Source: Desulfobulbaceae bacterium (GTDB lineage: Bacteria > Desulfobacterota > Desulfobulbia > Desulfobulbales > Desulfurivibrionaceae). From it: a DNA stretch of 7,732 bases. Positions 7,052 to 7,732 of this stretch are shown here, in pieces. The notes below the pieces were generated by a model. It did not search any database, was not told the origin of the DNA, and worked only from the letters and a program-made list of their open reading frames with translations. The position numbers and the translations under genes were made by a program. Location: assembly GCA_003557565.1 (NCBI GenBank), contig PWOG01000138.1, forward strand, positions 1-7,732, given 5' to 3'. Positions within the stretch are counted from its first letter, which is position 1. The number at the start of each line of letters is the position of its first letter.

Positions 7052-7732
7052 TCAAATCATTTTTTTATCTCTCATATACGATTTAATTAATGCAGATGAA
7101 ACAGATATAATAATTCCGACACATAAACTTATGATTACAATCACCCCCCTCCTCGGACTACTCTTATCACTCGGCACATTCACCGCCTGTACCACACTAA
7201 ACACCGGCTTCTGTTCCTGCAGGCGCAATCTGGCTTCTTCCAATTGCTGGGCCAGGCTGTTATAGAGATTAAACGCAAGATTTTTCTCATCCTGTAATCT
7301 TTCCAGCTCGGTTTGTGCACGGGCCGTTGCCAGTGAAACATTTGCATCCCGGAAATCAGCAAGAGCAATCTGGCGATTCTCAAAGCGTTCACGGGCAGCT
7401 GCGTGCTGTTCTTCCACAAACTCCAGATCCTGCTGCACTTTTTCGATTCGGTATTGGGTTACGTATTCTTTTAGAAGCTCAATCAGGTGTCGGTTCAGTT
7501 CGGCAGATGCCCGTGCATCGTGAAGTGAGACACGGCTTGTTAAAAGACCCGTTTCCTCATCCAGGTTTACTGTAATTCTGGATCGTATTTCATTAATTAA
7601 TTCAAGCTGGCTTTTGGAGATCTGTATAAATTCTGACTGAAGCGGGTCCTCTTCCAGTACTGCAGAACCTTCATCCTCTCCGCGAATCCAGCCAAGGATT
7701 GTGTAAGGAAGACCGATCGTAAGCCTTCCAAC
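7052..7732 (-). CDS. Wzz-like chain-length determinant protein, C-terminal part (5' end outside window)
   Basis: The frame is open from the right edge to the TGA at 7052-7054, leaving 226 residues with no internal stop. The GTG at 7436-7438 lies within a continuous coding frame and is not a start. The visible part is the periplasmic domain and second membrane segment of a polysaccharide co-polymerase (Wzz/GNVR type), which sets polymer length together with Wzy. A long charged coiled coil, rich in Glu, Gln, Arg and Ala, covers about residues 90-175. The PVFSVVQAVNVPSDKSSPRR stretch (176-195) is the conserved proline-rich run before the membrane, TM2 spans about 196-216, and a short basic tail ends at 226. 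No tyrosine-kinase domain follows, so this is a stand-alone co-polymerase and not a Wzc fusion. A DPLQSEFIQISKSQ-like segment (about 30-43 of the visible part) matches the N-terminal periplasmic alpha/beta region. The last 30 codons are AT-rich, unlike the rest. Confidence 0.86.
   Translation of the reverse strand, partial: VGRLTIGLPYTILGWIRGEDEGSAVLEEDPLQSEFIQISKSQLELINEIRSRITVNLDEETGLLTSRVSLHDARASAELNRHLIELLKEYVTQYRIEKVQQDLEFVEEQHAAARERFENRQIALADFRDANVSLATARAQTELERLQDEKNLAFNLYNSLAQQLEEARLRLQEQKPVFSVVQAVNVPSDKSSPRRGVIVIISLCVGIIISVSSALIKSYMRDKKMI

Larger units (their letters stand above)
950..7140. other. AT-rich polysaccharide-specific cassette within a higher-GC locus
   Basis: Hand counts of sampled 60-base windows give about 20-33% GC inside this stretch (for example 14/60 at 2341-2400, 13/60 at 4561-4620 and 20/60 at 6301-6360). 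Outside it the counts are 42-58% (30/60 at 121-180, 28/60 at 841-900 and 35/60 at 7201-7260). The segment holds the genes that normally define a polysaccharide serotype: wzx, wzy, pyruvyl transferase and two glycosyltransferases. The flanking Wzz-like, WecG-like and Wzi-like genes are of conserved type. The edges are approximate, and the right one is the sharper. Horizontal replacement is an inference from composition; no IS or attachment site marks the ends. Confidence 0.6.

Noticed and set aside
950..7140. Insertion sequence or integrase-mediated island
   Set aside because: Despite the low GC there is no transposase, integrase, tRNA or visible terminal repeat; the edges fall inside flanking genes, which fits homologous exchange better.
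7180..7419. Minus-strand open frame of 79 codons in another phase
   Set aside because: It is fully inside the Wzz-like gene in a shifted frame, and its Trp-, Cys- and Arg-rich translation is typical of out-of-frame reading.
7436..7438. GTG as the start of a small 128-residue coiled-coil protein
   Set aside because: The same frame continues without a stop to the window edge and encodes recognisable Wzz-like periplasmic sequence, so this is an internal valine. There is also no frameshift.
7315..7575. Plus-strand open frame of 86 codons
   Set aside because: It lies opposite the continuous Wzz-like coding frame, has no recognisable motif or start context, and is explained by the composition of the opposite strand.

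Overview
The window looks like the 3' part of a Wzx/Wzy-dependent surface polysaccharide locus (capsule, exopolysaccharide or O-antigen). The host is a Gram-negative bacterium, most likely Bacteroidota or a relative such as Balneolota. That placement rests on the Wzi-type outer-membrane protein at the edge, the near absence of Shine-Dalgarno sites, and the style of the Wzz and WecG-family proteins. It is an inference, not a database result.

Layout. Seven genes on the minus strand read from the right edge towards the left: a Wzz-like chain-length regulator that enters from outside the window (7732-7052), a Wzx flippase of the MOP superfamily (7027-5573), a polysaccharide pyruvyl transferase family protein (5598-4558), a GT4 glycosyltransferase (4555-3473), a Wzy/WaaL-type O-antigen polymerase (3468-2245), a second GT4 glycosyltransferase (2276-1173) and a WecG/TagA/CpsF glycosyltransferase (1124-375). 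Their spacings run from a 32-bp overlap to a 48-bp gap, so they are probably one transcription unit. On the plus strand, converging with this unit, is the 3' end of a Wzi-like capsule assembly gene (3-353). No intergenic stretch exceeds 50 bases, and I see no tRNA, rRNA, CRISPR array, transposase or IS end.

How they work together. The glycosyltransferases extend a lipid-linked repeat unit on the inner face of the inner membrane. The pyruvyl transferase probably adds an acidic pyruvate ketal. Wzx flips the unit, Wzy polymerises it in the periplasm, and the Wzz-like protein sets chain length. Wzi would hold the polymer at the cell surface if it is a capsule. No initiating sugar-phosphate transferase, Wza exporter or nucleotide-sugar synthesis gene is in view, so these must lie elsewhere.

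The clearest structural signal is base composition. The unit-specific middle genes are very AT-rich (sampled 60-base windows about 20-33% GC), while Wzi, most of WecG and most of Wzz are about 42-58% GC. The changes fall inside the two flanking genes: around 930-960 in the WecG-family gene, and sharply near 7140 in the wzz-like gene. This is the pattern expected of a serotype-type cassette exchanged by recombination in conserved flanks. I do not see an undescribed type of system here; the findings are variations on a known locus type.
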